From positions 186,001 to 250,000 of the forward strand of contig CANNZV010000124.1 of assembly GCA_947561585.1 (NCBI GenBank): a stretch of 64,000 nucleotides of DNA, written 5' to 3'. The translations under genes were made by a program, and so were the position numbers. The DNA comes from Caprella mutica. Its lineage: Eukaryota; Arthropoda; Malacostraca; Amphipoda; Caprellidae. Below, piece by piece: positions 25,801 through 40,800 of this stretch (position 1 is the stretch's first letter; each line of letters begins with the position of its first letter). The notes below the pieces were generated by a model, which was not told the origin of the DNA, ran no database searches, and was given only the letters and a program-made list of their open reading frames with translations.

Positions 25801-28800
25801 TGCTGACTAATAATTGTACAGTGACTATAAGAGTTTGAAGTAATTGTTTAGTATTTTCTCACCTTAGTCCAAGTGATGGCCGGTGTAGGGTCACCAATGG
25901 CGATACACCTCACCTCTGCTGAAGAGCCCTGACTGATGGTTTGTCTGTCAGGCTCAATACGAACAGTCGGTATGTTACTGAAAATAAAATAAATAGTTCA
26001 TTTAAAACTTAACTGCAATTTCTCTCTTATTCAAACTGTGGGGAAAATCAAATTGTGATCATTTTAGATTATGGTACAAGTGTGTGATTTTGATCATATG
26101 GAATTGATGTGCGTTGGCGTGTAGAATTAGTTTTGTCACAAAGTTTACAGAGTGAGGTTCTCTCGTCAATTGCTGTGCCAATCGTTTAACTATGATTAAC
26201 TAGTGTTACCTTGTTGGTACACGTGACATTGAAATAGTTTTGGGGGTGAATTTTCTTCGTCTGTGATACAACTAACTGAACTAAGAAGTATTGTCAGCGG
26301 GCAATCATTGCTGCCGAGTGTTTATACAAAATGAAACCAGACTGTATTTTGGGGGCACGAGTTTGCCGATATTTTCGAGTCTATTTAGAACAAGAACCCA
26401 GGTCGTCCAGTTTGCTGAAGCTGGTTTTGTGTTATAATAGAATAGTGTTGTGGTGTTTTGGAAACGCCTAACGGTCGGTGGAAAATTCTTCCACAAACTT
26501 TATACATTTTGTGGAAGGAATTAAGAAGGAAATTATAGTTTTATAGTCTTCAACGGAAAACCTGGTTTATATATTATATAGTTGTTTCATATGGCAGAAG
26601 GAGTATAAGTGATTGAGATGAAATATGAGAACATATAAAGCCCACTAAAATACTCACTAAGCCCTGACAATATTAATCCTAGTAGTGGCTTCTCCATAGT
26701 ATCCGTCATTGGTTGAGATCTTACAGACGTACAAACCGGAGTCTTCTGGCTGAGCATTTGGAATGACGAGTTCACCTTCACGCTGAGAAGCTTGCTGAAA
26801 AATGACATCACAATAAAATATCCATTAAAGAGACCTACTTCTGCATGAGGATAATGAAGATATAACTAAAAAAAGGAAGTAAACTATACCTGCGGCAGTT
26901 GAGAGTTGGCTCTGGACCAACGTATTTGAGCAAGAATATACTGTGCCGGGGCAGAGCAATCCACTCTGACGGTTCCTCCTATCGCTGTCTCTACTTCAGT
27001 TTGAGTTACCTGTAACAACACACAACCAAAAGAAATACTTCAAATTAGTTCATTCATTTAAAAATAGAATTGAATGTATTTGGCACCGAGTCAAACGAAT
27101 TGTTAAGTATTCAAAACAAAACATACTTTGTAGCATATTGTATGATAAATAGTTTCATTTCCATTATTATTTAATTCAATGCAACTTTTTCTGTTTTATA
27201 GTGTTTATTAATTTTGGACTAAGATTTTAACCACTAAAATGATTTGTTGAATCAACTGTGGACTGACCGTAACGAGTATCAGGTCTCTAGGAGGGTCCAC
27301 GGGGGGCAAAGTTGGTTGCTGCCTCTGCACATAGATAGTGATGATTGCTTGGGACTGGCCCACCACGTTACTACCAAGACAAACGTAAGTTCCTTGAGGA
27401 GAAAAAACATGGAATATGTGAGTTGAGGTATATTCAATTAAACAAGTGACATATAATTTACAGAATATGAATTCTTATTTAGAATATTTGTTTTTCTAAC
27501 CTTCTGCTTCCGAAGTTATCTGCTGGAATACGAGCAAACCATCTTGACTCTGAACCTGGAAAAAAAAAATCTATAATCACATGTAGGACTTTTTATTATC
27601 ACTTTTTCCCAGGACTTATTTCTAACCCTTTTACTTAAAATTCAACTACAACCACAAGTTTATATCTTAGTTATGATACAACAAAGTTGGCTTCAACTAA
27701 CACTTTTCAGATGTAACTAAGCTTTGTCACCCACCTGTTGAGGCAGAGGTCTATTATCTTGTCTGTACCAAGAGACACTGGGAGCTGGGAAACCTTGGGC
27801 CCGACACCTCACTTCGTAGTACTGACCCACTGTCACTTGTACTGAGTCTCTAGTCTCTTCTATTTGAACCCTAGGCTCTTCAGGAGATTCAGTTTCACCT
27901 GTAAAGTACACACAAGTTAAAACATCAGGTAAAAATATATTTTTTAGAAACAGAAGGCAAATAATCAAGACTTACAAATTTAACCAAGCCATTAGGATAG
28001 TAATATCTAATAATCTCTTTGGCCTTTCTATTGTGAATGATATGACACAGAACTACTGGACTATATTGACACTTTACCCTCTCCAAATAGAGTGTCAAAG
28101 ACGTGATATATAACTAGTGACGTCACAAGCGCCATTGAAACCAGATGCAAAGAAGGAGATGCTTTCATTGAGGAGGAAACAACTACAAGTTGAAGATGTA
28201 ATGAATTTCGTGAAGGAGAGAGTGAAGTGAAAGAGGAAAGGAAAATGAGATGAATGAATATAATGATAGTTTATTCGAAAAATAAGAAAAAGATGAGATG
28301 AAATTTAAAGATTAAATGAAAATCGTAAAGATAAACAAATTTGATGTGATAAAATTATTAAAAAAATAAAATGGTGAATGAATTCCATCCGTGAAAGCAG
28401 AAAAGATAGAATAAAGAACAGGTTAGTGATTATATTGATAGGGAGACAGTTAGTGTTAAGTCTAAGTATAATATAATCTTACTCGAAAATCTAAGTATCT
28501 AAAATTCATATAGTTAATTTATTTCAATATAGCTACTATTAGAGAACTAATTGAGTGATAGCTACTTAGTTCTCTACATACATTCTGCAGACATTAATGG
28601 TAACACTATTAGGAGAATCAAAAAGTACCTTCAACAGTAAGTTGAGCTCTGCTCTGCACTACTCTGGAGAAACCATCTGACACTGTACAGATGTAGGTGC
28701 CTGAGTCAGACACTTCAACCTAAGGAAGAAAGACAGTTAGTGAACGCTTTGAACTGAAAAAAGAGTCAACTCAACTAGTATATATATTCTTCATTATTGA

Positions 28801-31800
28801 CAGTACTATTTGAATAACATCCGATATAATAAAGAGTGACTGGCAATTGATGCAGTGAAAATATTGATAAATAATAAATGCGATATAATTTCATCAGTAG
28901 TTACTCGGGAGATCTGCAATCTTCCTGTTCGATCATCATAGGCTCTTCCATAGGGTAAGTCTCCTTCTTCTTTGCCCCAACTGATGAAAACATTTGCACT
29001 CTGATGAAAGATAAGAAAATATTTACATCACAGTTGTTTCCTGATGATTTTATAAGATAGTTACTACAATACGAGTTTAAGACTTTGTTAAATAGGACCC
29101 TTACTTGGTCATATGGTACTCCTGATCTGCAGAAGTAGTTAACAGTGCTGCCAACTGCTACTACCTGGATGGTGGGTTCCTCTATCACTGCCTCCATGTT
29201 TACTGTTGGAATTTCTCCAGCACTTTCGTCTTCTGTTAGAAAAAGATAGAATATGAGAAGAGGAAATACTTTGTGTTCTTTTACTACTCCACAAAATTGT
29301 AGCAGTACACGAAAAATGATAGACACACAATCACGGAAAACATAAAGTATCAGGAACTTAAAAATTTCGAGAAGAAAATCGAAATATCTGTTTCGTTGGT
29401 GTCGGTTTATGGCTTCGCCTGAAGACTGATGAGTAGAACAATATTTACAAACGGAGAGTACAGGAACAACTTCACGAAATCATCTCAATTGAGGTAATCA
29501 AATGGGGACGAGGACAAAAGTTATAAATGTAGAAGAAAGAAAAAATCACGAACGTAGATGCAGCTGTTCAGGACTTACTGGGATATTCATTGTTGGAGTT
29601 CCTTATAATAGGACCAACTAAAGATGATATTTCTAAGCCATTCCGGGTGCGGAAGGAGCATTTAACATGAGTATGTTTGGGGAGTATCTCTACTCGCTGT
29701 TTCAGAGCAGAGCCGTATGGATAGAGTATGGGTACCGCTACGTCTAGGGTTCTCAACTTGGGAACATCCCCAAAATCACTGCTCAGGGAAACTTTACTAG
29801 GCAATCTTGGTTCAACTTCGATTAATATGTTAAGATACTGTGAGGCATTGTAGGAGCAGAATACATCTCTCAATGCGGGATAATTGGACGGCTCTACGAT
29901 GAATGTCGCTGGTCTGATTTCAGTTAAAACACCTGGAAGTAATGAGGGTTAGTGACACTATCTACTAATTGTGAGTAATTATCATGCTTTAAATTATTTA
30001 CAAAGCTAAGATTTATTTCTTAATTAGTTTATTAAAATAAGTTTTATTGCAAAATATATTACAGTTTATTTCATGCTAATAAAAATCACAATATTTACAC
30101 TTACTTCTTTATATTAATTAGTAATAGTACTTTTATACTGTCTGAAAATGATCGTAATCCGTCCTCTCTAAAAGTAGTTTATTCCAATCATTATATAGCA
30201 TTATTATTGAAAAAATTATCAATTATAATAGCATGGAACTTCCAATCATCTAATAGTCTCCATATGCGGTTCAATGATCTCTCGTAAAATAAGTGAATTA
30301 AAGGTAGTTAGTATTATTATTCCGTTAACTGACATATTTCGCTTAAAAGAGCGAAAAACACTGTTATAAAAATTCTTTTATAGAACCAAATATGATGGAG
30401 ATGATGTAAAATTTTACTATGAAATTTTTAAGTAATTTAGTAAAGAAAGGTTAAAGTACATATTGTGGTAGGAAAATGAAGCGGCATGCTATGGGTGTAA
30501 GTATTTAACAGCTAAAATCACTGGAAAAGGGTAAGTTAAGACAAAAATACTAAAGAAGTAAAATAAAGTAAAAAGCAGTACATGCCTGAAATATATCAGT
30601 TCTACACATTACTAATCAGAACACACTGAAATACCTATTTCCACTTTTACATTACTGCTATGAAGAAGGATCTTCATTCGATAATCTTTTCCGCTAGATG
30701 CATATTAAAATGAAAATGTGATAATCAAATGAAACTTCCTAATATAATAGTATATAGTATTATTGATAGGTTACTATCAAATCATTCACCAAAACACCTT
30801 CAACAAATCTCTCACTCATTATATCACGAAGAATATGACAATCTGAGTTAATTATTTACCGTTCTAATCCCTGAGTAGTAACAGTACACCAACATAGACA
30901 TAACCAACAACATGCCATTGACAAGTTCAACGCACAATACGAGTATTAGTAAAAATATTCTCATTCCACTCACTTAGGACTATAAACAAAAAAGATTAAA
31001 TCTCGTCACATAAATACATATATTCTAGTAAATGGAGATTAAAATGTATAGAAATTACATAGACTAATGCTATTAGAAACCCATTAAAGAGCAAACTACA
31101 AATTAGATAGGCATGCATGCTACTAGCTACGGTAGGTTATTAATAGTGATACGAAGGGTAGCGATTCCTCTGGTAGTTAGGATAGTGGTAAGGAGGAGGA
31201 GGAACTCGGAAGTAGTTAACATCAATCTCATCGTCATTATAGTTAAACGCACCAGATTTCTCGCAATAATCTCCGAAGTAACCGTCCTGGCAGTTACATT
31301 TGAGTCTTCCGTTGGGACCGTCTTCACAAGAGGTCTCATGTCCGTTACAGTTGCAGGGCAGGCATCGGTTGGTTGTCCTCTGCTTGTAGTGTCCGGCAGT
31401 ACATTTCTAAAATTGCAAAACAATTAGAAGCACAGTGCAGTTTACTTGGAAGTGAATGTGTATCAACAATAACAACTGAATATCTGATCACCAAATTGTC
31501 TGTCTGACTCACCTCGCAAGAAAGACCGTTATATTCTGGAGGACACCGACACTGCTCCACTGCTACAGCGCGACCCAGACCCGTTTGACCAGCGATAGCT
31601 GTGTCCATAATAACATTTTTGAGAGTAGAAGAGGTCAGAGAGGTGGTAGGGGTGGCTCTTATCAGAACAGCTTCAACAGATGAAAGAATCTCGAGCATTT
31701 CATCCCTATTTAGAGAGAAAATAAAATACAACATATAGATGAATAATGGAACTTTATAGTTATTATTATATTACTTTAATACGACAGTGAAGCAAGTGAT

Positions 31801-34800
31801 AATAAAATAAGAGAGATTTCAACTCTTAGCGTATCTTTAAGAGGCTCACCTAGAGGCAGGGTATTGATTGATGGTGAAGTACTCTTCTAACAGAGGTACT
31901 GCGTAGATATTTTCCCGTCCTCTCATCAAAGGTCTCTCCAGCATGTAAGCTAATTCCCGTCCATTGGAACCCCTGATGATGACATCCACATCGATGTACT
32001 GGTCCCTATCACTCGAACTCTCGTACCTTTGAGTCACACTAATGTTGCCACCGTAAGAAGTCATCAGATTGCCGGTGAAAGCCTACAATTTCATTAAAAT
32101 ACATTTTTCAAATGAAACTTCACTATATACTCATTTCACGAGAATCGAATAAATATTTTGTTTGTTTGAGTACTCACAGATGGTAAAGACCAGTAGATAG
32201 TGTCACTCTGGCCTAACTGCTGGAATTCGTCATAGGTTATTTCGTTCTTACTGATGTCGATTTTAAGACCATCATTTATAGTCTGAGTGCGGTACCTGTT
32301 TGTAGAAAATAGGGGTTATATAGGCACTTACTTTATATGGAATAAATGTATTCATAATTCACTACAACCATTATTACTTGTGATAATTCACAATAGTGGT
32401 AGGTACTAGTACTAAAATAGTGTAAAATAAAAGATCATCCAAACCTGTTGGTAAGCACGAAACCATGGTCAGGAGAGAGGAGGTTCATGGGGATTTGCAT
32501 AAGGTACAAGTTAGAGGAGAAGCACTGATTTGTTACTCCGCTGCACCAGCACGATTTACATCCCTCGGGATTGTTGTAAGACAAGTCGAAGTAGCCTGAT
32601 CTGCACAGGTTGCAGTTGTCACCTTGTACATTTTCCTAGGATTTGAACACACGTCAATACATAAATATTAATCTCTTGGTCACTTGTAAAGCATTTGGAA
32701 AGTCGTTTCTTTTGCTCACCTTGCACTGGCATTGGCCATTGACGCAGTCTTGACTGGCTGAACCATCAGCATCACAAGAGCACTCCGTGCTTGATCTGTA
32801 GCAGATGCCGCTGGATGGGTCCATTTCATAGCCTGGCTGACATTCGTCACAGTAGAAACCAGCGGTGTTGTCACGGCAGTTCTGATGATAGAACAGAATT
32901 TAACATTTGGACTGCGTAAAACAAAGTCTTCAATAACAATTGAATGGCTTTATTGAGCTTTCCGCTGCACACATCTACTCTAAATTATTATTTTATAACA
33001 AAATGATTTATATATTATCTAGAATAATTCATGACATTCTCAAATTATGCAATAATAATTCGTTAAGATGTATAGATTAATTGTAGATCGTTAAGATATA
33101 TTTATTTATTTTACTCATTATAGGAATCTGTAATACATAGATGTTTCATGAAATGGAATGTTGTGAAACAGTCAATAAAATATCAATGATTGAAAATTAA
33201 TAGATTTCCAATCAGTTAACTTAAATTCATGAAAATATATTCATCAAAAATTTGAAAGAATTTTTTATCCTTTTAAAAAGGACTATACAATACATATATT
33301 TAATAAAATAGTGAATGTAGTAAATTAATTGTGAATTGGTTGCCACAATTCTACTCACCATACATTCTCCACTGTCTGGGTCACACTCAGTGGATCGTCC
33401 ATTGCAGTCACAGGGAATGCAGTTACCGAGGTATAGTCCAGACAATCCTCTGGTGTAACCAACACTGCATTCTTCACATGAGAGTCCTTTGAATCCTACA
33501 GGACATTCACACTCCTCTACTGCGTAAGCTCTTTCGCCTCCTGTGTTACGGTATTCGGCAGTGTCTAAGGACACGCTGCTAATTCTGTGAAACAAATGGC
33601 GTGTGATTATTTAAATTTGCACAGATTTCATTTTAGCGATTGGTGGTTGTTGTACAAGAAGATGATTCTATCAAAGATTAACTTTATACTAACTTGAAGT
33701 TATATAGAAATTATTTTTTAATTTCAATACTGATCTGACACCAGAACAAATTGTATACGAACGACCGTGAAAATCGGCTTTTTCGAACCAAAAATTGTTC
33801 AATGTTGTTAGGAAATATATCCTCATATCAAATGATGTGTCACTTATTAGTTTTTTCGCCTTTTATGTGACTGCCTTACCCAACTTGTGAGGTGGTGGTG
33901 GTGTAGGTTGCCTTGATGAGGATGTAGTTGACCCTGGCGAGTGCCATGAGAAGGTGCTCTCTGTTGGCCTGCAAACCATCGTCTCTCTGCCAGTACTCAG
34001 CGTACAGAGGCACTGAAATGGTGTCCTGGGAGTTTGCTCTGGGAGACTGTCCTCGACTGTAGTAGCGGAATGTCACGCTGTTACCCTGTAAAATCAAAAT
34101 AAATCATCTGTTACGACCTCATCAAAGCAAATGTTTGTGAAATGAATTGTTACAGCAAATCGAAAGTCTACGACTCATAATCACTACAGAGCTCAATGAA
34201 CATCTAGAGAACTCAATTCCCACAAAAAAAAACTGTTTGTCGGAAGCTAAATAAATCTGTATTAGACGGAAGAGCTACATGGAGTTTTCATTTTTTGTCC
34301 AAGATCTATAAATATATTATATTACAGTATTAACAAATTTCCATAGTGGTTAAGTTGGGGAACAATATTTAGTTATCTTTCTGTATTACACATTAAGAGA
34401 AATAAGACCTTTTACGTTTATATAATGAGCGAATTACACTTACGAATATTTCAACGTCGTGAGCATTATTCTTAGAGCTGAGTCCTCCAGGAGCAGGTAC
34501 GTATTTTATGGTGTAGGTCAGGTTACCTCCATAGGATGTCAGTTTGTTTCCAAGGAATTCGATTGGCAATCTCCAGTACAAGTTCTAGAGAAAAATGTAT
34601 ACATGATGAGTATTAAATGGATAAAAAAGTATTGAAAAAGAATTAGATATTTTACTGCTAATTTGTAACTTATAGTAAAACTAAATGGTTAGATTGTGAA
34701 CCGTCCAGACATTTATAGATTTATATTTTCCCTCTACTTTAATACTATCGGTAATATATCTATGAAATTTAAAGCTAAAATGGAGGATGAATTCATTTTC

Positions 34801-37800
34801 AATAGCAAGTTACAAATATAATCAAAGAATTTTATTGATACCTCTAGTGTAATGGTCTAAAATTGACACCACTTATGTGTAGGGATATCAATTAAAGTAA
34901 TTGGTTCTATATACAATTAAAGTAATGTATTCCATTTACAATTAAAGTAATGTATTCCATTTACAATTAAAGTAATGTATTCCATTTACAATTAAAGTAA
35001 TGTATTCCATTTACAATTGAAGTAATGTATTCCATTTACAATTGAAGCACTATTTGCACAATAGACTCACCTCTCCACCAAGTCTGGAGAAGTTATCATA
35101 GACCATCTCTCCATCGGCTGAGGGGCTCAAGTTGGTTATGACTGTGTTTTGGCTTTCGTCCACCAGAGCCAATCCTTGGGCATTTCCAGATGCGAAGTTC
35201 ATAGTCTCCTGATTTGAAAGGAAAGTAATAAAGATAAATATCAAAATATTAGAAAAGATAAATAACAGAACAATATATGACAACAATTTGTGGAAGAATA
35301 TAATTATATATCTAAACGAAAAGGAAAAAAATAATCCAAGTTGGATTCTTCTTCTCATGAACATATAGAAAATATAATAGATACGCAAGATATGTCAAAA
35401 TAACTTACAGACGACCTGTACATTCTGGATGAAGTACATCTGTCCGTGATACCCATGCAGAAGCAGTTGATGCATCCATATTGGTTGTTCTCATTGAGGT
35501 AGAAACTGGATGACTTGCATTGGTCGCATTTGGCACCAGTGGCGTATTCCTTGATAAAATAAGAGAAAGTACCCGTTAAGATGATTGCAAATGGAGAACA
35601 ACAGCTAAATAATTTGTAACAACTGAAAAATGAACCACTATTTAACCTGTGTTATATTATTACACATCAATTCTTTAAAGATGCAGATTCTAGAAAAAAA
35701 CGTAATAGCAAACATAGTTCTATATCAATAAATTCTAAATTAGATAATTCATATTAAAATACGCATCTATCACTATTTTTCGAAGCAATAGCTATAAATA
35801 ATAGTTATTATATTGGCAGACTCGGTTAGCTATTATTTGTTAGTAATTAGCTACACAAAATATTTTGTAATCTTATCATCGAGTTGAGTTGATATAATTG
35901 ACTATATTCATACGCTTAAAGTGCATCTCATTCCATTCACTCATGCATTTGTTCTAAACTTCTACATTGATAATAAGAACAGAGTTAGAACATTATCACA
36001 ATAATAACATGTAAGAGCGAAGGAAAAAAGTTTGCCCTAATAACACCCCCCCCCCCTTCCCCTTCGTCTTTTTATGTATAACTCCCATAATAATGTTTCT
36101 AGAATTCTCAAGTTTGGAACTTTTGTAACATTTCAGATTAACTTCGTTAAAAAATTCGTTGTTACGATTATTTAAAAATATTTTTTTTAGCTATCTGTAT
36201 TTAGACGAGATTGTGTTATGTATTATTTAGTAGATTTTCATGTTCTACAACTACTTGATATAAAGTCTGAGTACTTTGTATAAAACTTCATCATTCAGTA
36301 GATAGCGGCAATCAGAAACATGTTCCTCATCTTCACCAAAAATGAGGTGGGTTTAAGTGGGGTGGGAACGTGACTTTCGTCGTCCAATAGAGTCTTGTGT
36401 CTGCCCCTCAAAAAATGACATGTCTAGAGAGTATAAGATTCGGTAAAAGTAGGAACATTGAAGAATAATTTCCTCCCCCACACCCACAGGAGGATTGGAT
36501 CTCTGGTTTACATGATATGGTGTTTGGAGTGGTGTATTATTTATCCATGCTATCCCGAAATATTGAACACAACAATGGTAAATGATTCAGACTTTAACGC
36601 ACAAGTGAATAAAGGACTAAACCTTGCACATTATCTGACCAATCTAACAAAAAGTAATAAAGGAAAATACTTACCGCTACAGAATCCATCTTTAAAGTGG
36701 ATATGAGTGGATGAGGAATAGAGGTATTAGGAATTAGGGATGCAAATTAAACTTACAATAGAAACACATCTTAACTGTTCTTATACATCGAATTCATTGG
36801 CAGTTAATTTTAATTATCAGCAAGAAGCTGCATATTGAATTACAAACAAGGAATAATTAACATGAAAATACAACAATATTTAGTTAATTTCAAAGATAAT
36901 TCTTCAATTAGAAAAAAAAGTGACTCAAATTATTAGGTTTGTGATGATATTTTGCGATATAAGTTATTTTAACAATGAACAAAAGTTTATCATAGGACAT
37001 TTGTATGAAAATTAAAGATCGAAATGGAAGAACAGTTTCAATTATTTCTTCCTCATTAACACTAATCCTGTCTAATGTTTCTCCTATTAATCTCAGTATA
37101 AAGTAATAGTCTTTGAAACAAACTATAAAAACATCAAAAGATCGAAAAGAGTAAGTTCTTAACTATCGGTCAGTTTCACATTTTCAGGCACATATGAAAA
37201 AATATATAACAATTGTTATTTTTTTTAATGGTATCCATGATACCTGCAGGTAGGATTTTAATTAGAATAAAAAATAATAACAATTATTAGGTATATATTT
37301 TTTCGTACGTATCCGAAAATTTGAAACTGACCGATAATAATTTAAGAGCTTACCCTAGTTTCCATATTTCTGATATCTCTTCTCTATATAGGAAGTAAGT
37401 AAAAATAACAGGTGCTATGTAATCACTCTGTAATGGTTATCAGCCACTGTAAGAAGCACAATAGGGAGAGTTAGAAGGTATAATGTTACACTAATTACTA
37501 GCTATAACTCACCTTGCACTGACATTGACCTGTGATGGGGTTAACTGATGCACTCACACTGCCTGCAGGGTCACACTCGCCAGCTGCGGGTCAAATAACA
37601 CCATTAGGAACATCAAAACAACATAATTAGTTTACATCTTATCTTGCCCACAAAATTCTTCATTAATTCATTAAAGCTAATGAGTATGCTTTCCAGCCTA
37701 CTCTGCCTGTTAACGTGAAATACTAATTACTTCATTTCTTATCGAAGAAAAAGGAATCTAAGCCACTAGCAACTAATAATGTAACTATTGTGATCATAAA

Positions 37801-40800
37801 TGGCAGTTACAAAAAAAAATTGTAATTAAATATGAATTTAGTTTTAAAAATTGTTCCTATGAAGACTAACAATACATTTATAATTTACTAGTGGCAGTAC
37901 CTATTTTCTCTTTTTGGACTATAAAGTATAATAACAAAGATAAGAAATAGATTATTTTCATCTAATAAACACAATATTATAAACATATAATAGGTATTGG
38001 AATAAATAACCAAAACATGAAGAGCGATTATATTTTGACAACAAAAAGTGAGAATGGAAAGTCATACTGAAAAGTGTCAGAATAATTAAATTACTTCATA
38101 AGGCCCATAAGTTACTTTAGCACAGCAAGTTACTGTCTTCTAATTGTTAAGTGATATCTTTCTTACTCTGTTGGAGGTATATTTTATTAATTTATTGATA
38201 ATGGGACTCTTCATTCTCACAACGTGTATTAAAATATAATGATTTGACTTAACTCTAGCGTGTTTATAATAAATGTACAAGATAAGCTACACTATTGATA
38301 GCATATAGTTATATTAGTTCTCATGAAGCAGAGTCCTTACAAACTGTCCTATTGCACGGACAAAAGTTTTCATCAGAGGCATCAGGACAGTCTAGCCTTT
38401 GGTTACAATAGAGGCGTCTGTCGATACAGGTACCTTCCGCACAGCGCCATTGCGTCTCAGGGTCACATGGGGGCCTATCTAGAGGGTTGTTAATGCGCCA
38501 CATAAGCAACAACTAAAAGCGATATTAATAAGTCATGCAGAATTTAATGCATTGAAGCAAAAGCAAATCAAAAACTTAAAAAACTAGATTAGGATTTATA
38601 GTATAGTGGAAAGTATTTGATTATGCGAGATGGTCAACAACCTACCAATTTTACAGTTAATGTAGTCCTCATCTTCTCCTTGACTACAATCTTTTACGTC
38701 ATCGCACATTTTCGCCCAATTGACGCAATAGCCGTCATCATAGCACCGAAAAGCATTGCCGTAACACACTGCATTAGCACAGGGATTCAGTTACCATAAT
38801 GTCCCTAGGGTAAGTTCCGAGATATCGAACTTCAACTTTTTCTCTCATATAAGAAAATAAATTTTAATTGTATCCATGATACCTTTGGGTATCAAGGATA
38901 CCAATTAAAATAATGGTTTAATTTTATTTTTTCCGTATATGATCGAAAAGTGGAATCGTTCGACAGCTCGAGAGTTACACTAGCTATTTGTGAACATCTC
39001 TTCATCATATTCAGTGACTAATTTTGTTCATGTAATATGCATTTGGTGTTTTGTGAGTATTTACCTGGGCAATGCAGCTCATCACTGTTATCAATGCAAT
39101 CTGTCGTACCGTCACATAGTCTCGACCAAGAGAGAACCATCCTACCATCATTACATGTAAAATATTCGCAGCCAACTGAGAAGTACAGTGGAATTACAGA
39201 CTGAATAAATAGAAAGTAACTAATTAATTGAACCACTTTGTGCTAACTATTTGAACTACTTTGTTCTAACTATTTGAACCACTTTGTGCTAACTATTTGA
39301 AACACTTTGTGCTAACTATTTGAACCACTTTGTGCTAACTATTTGAACTACTTTGTTCTAACTATTTGAACCACTTTGTGCTAACTATTTGAACCACTTT
39401 GTGCTAACTATTTGAACCACTTTGTGCTAACTATTTGAACCACTTTGTGCTAACTATTTGAACCACTTTGTGCTAACTATTTGAACCACTTTGTGCTAAC
39501 TATTTGAACCACTTTGAACTAACTATTTTGATTTTTTTTCTTTCTCAAGCTCGTTGAACTACATTACCAAAATAAGTCTAATGAAACGTAGCTACGTGAT
39601 ATTTTTGAATAAAAATTAAAAAAATGTTAAATTACATAAAACCTATCAAATGATGCATCAGTGCCACAACTGTTGCAGCCACATCACATAAAACATCATC
39701 CCTATTAAATTAATTGCATCTTCTATATACTACCATCTTATTTTGGTTATATATTTACAGTGCAAATCAACTAAAAAAAACTAAATACTGGTTGGTAAGA
39801 ACCGCATCCATCTGGTTAATAAAAGAACAAAATTAAGAGCTTCAATCAGTCAAGAAAAGTTAGGCCTTTTCTTGAAATATAACTCCTTATTTTTCAGCAC
39901 AATGCTAATGATGGGAATGGTGATTCTATTAATTTGTAGAATATTTCATAAACTTTCTTGGAAATCTTTCATTTAAATCTTAACGTTGAAGCAACAGACA
40001 TTTTATATAAAATAATTAATATCGTATTAACTGATTTTTTTTTTGCTGTATGATATGGGAGTTATATTTAAGAATAAAGCCGTGAATTATATCATCACAA
40101 TCTAATATAATGAAGAATAAGAACCAAACAAAATTAGACTTGAATGGTAAAATAAGAAAGAATTTGAGAGAAGTGACAGTCAACACTATTCATTTTTCAT
40201 GTTACCTAGCACAAATATTCTAAGTGTCTATTATACTGGCAATATACTTGACAAAATCAATGCATGTTTTTTCACTATTAATAATGATAAAATCTTTCAA
40301 AAAATTTGTAGTTAATAAAGTAATTAAACAATTACTATTAGGGTCTTGAAAAAGAAGATAGGTCTTATATGTTATTAAGTTTCTTGTAGATGGTACAAAC
40401 TAAATGAATTTTTAATTCTTGTGATTAATAATAGAGCAAGATTGATATTGTGGACCAGTCTCAAAGTATTACATCTTTGATAGCTATTCAATTTACTGTT
40501 GAAAATGTCATCATTTTACCATTCAAGACCAAATAAGTATTTAAATTTCATGCAATTTATTTTATTAGCGAAAGAGTTTTCATCAAACATCCTGAATAAT
40601 TAGTTTAGTTTTAAGAAAGTTATGATCAGTTTAATTTTGTTAGTTACTACTCAATCAAAGTGCTAATTCTAATCTCAATCAGGAATACGTACCACGAATG
40701 AACATCTTCAATGATTGTACACTAACCCATTTGATACACAAAAACCTATTGATGTAGCTTAATTTCTTCTATTTGAGCAAAACAAAAACTTACCTGGTTT

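Noticed and set aside
31113..31427. Plus-strand 104-codon open frame
   Set aside because: Antisense shadow of the laminin-EGF exon of trol. The minus frame carries the Cys pattern.
36040..36060. Poly-C run (and the poly-G run near 61520) as possible regulatory sites
   Set aside because: Simple homopolymers in introns with no flanking structure.
36458..36706. Plus-strand 82-codon open frame in a trol intron
   Set aside because: No recognisable domain, AT-driven codons, no neighbouring support.
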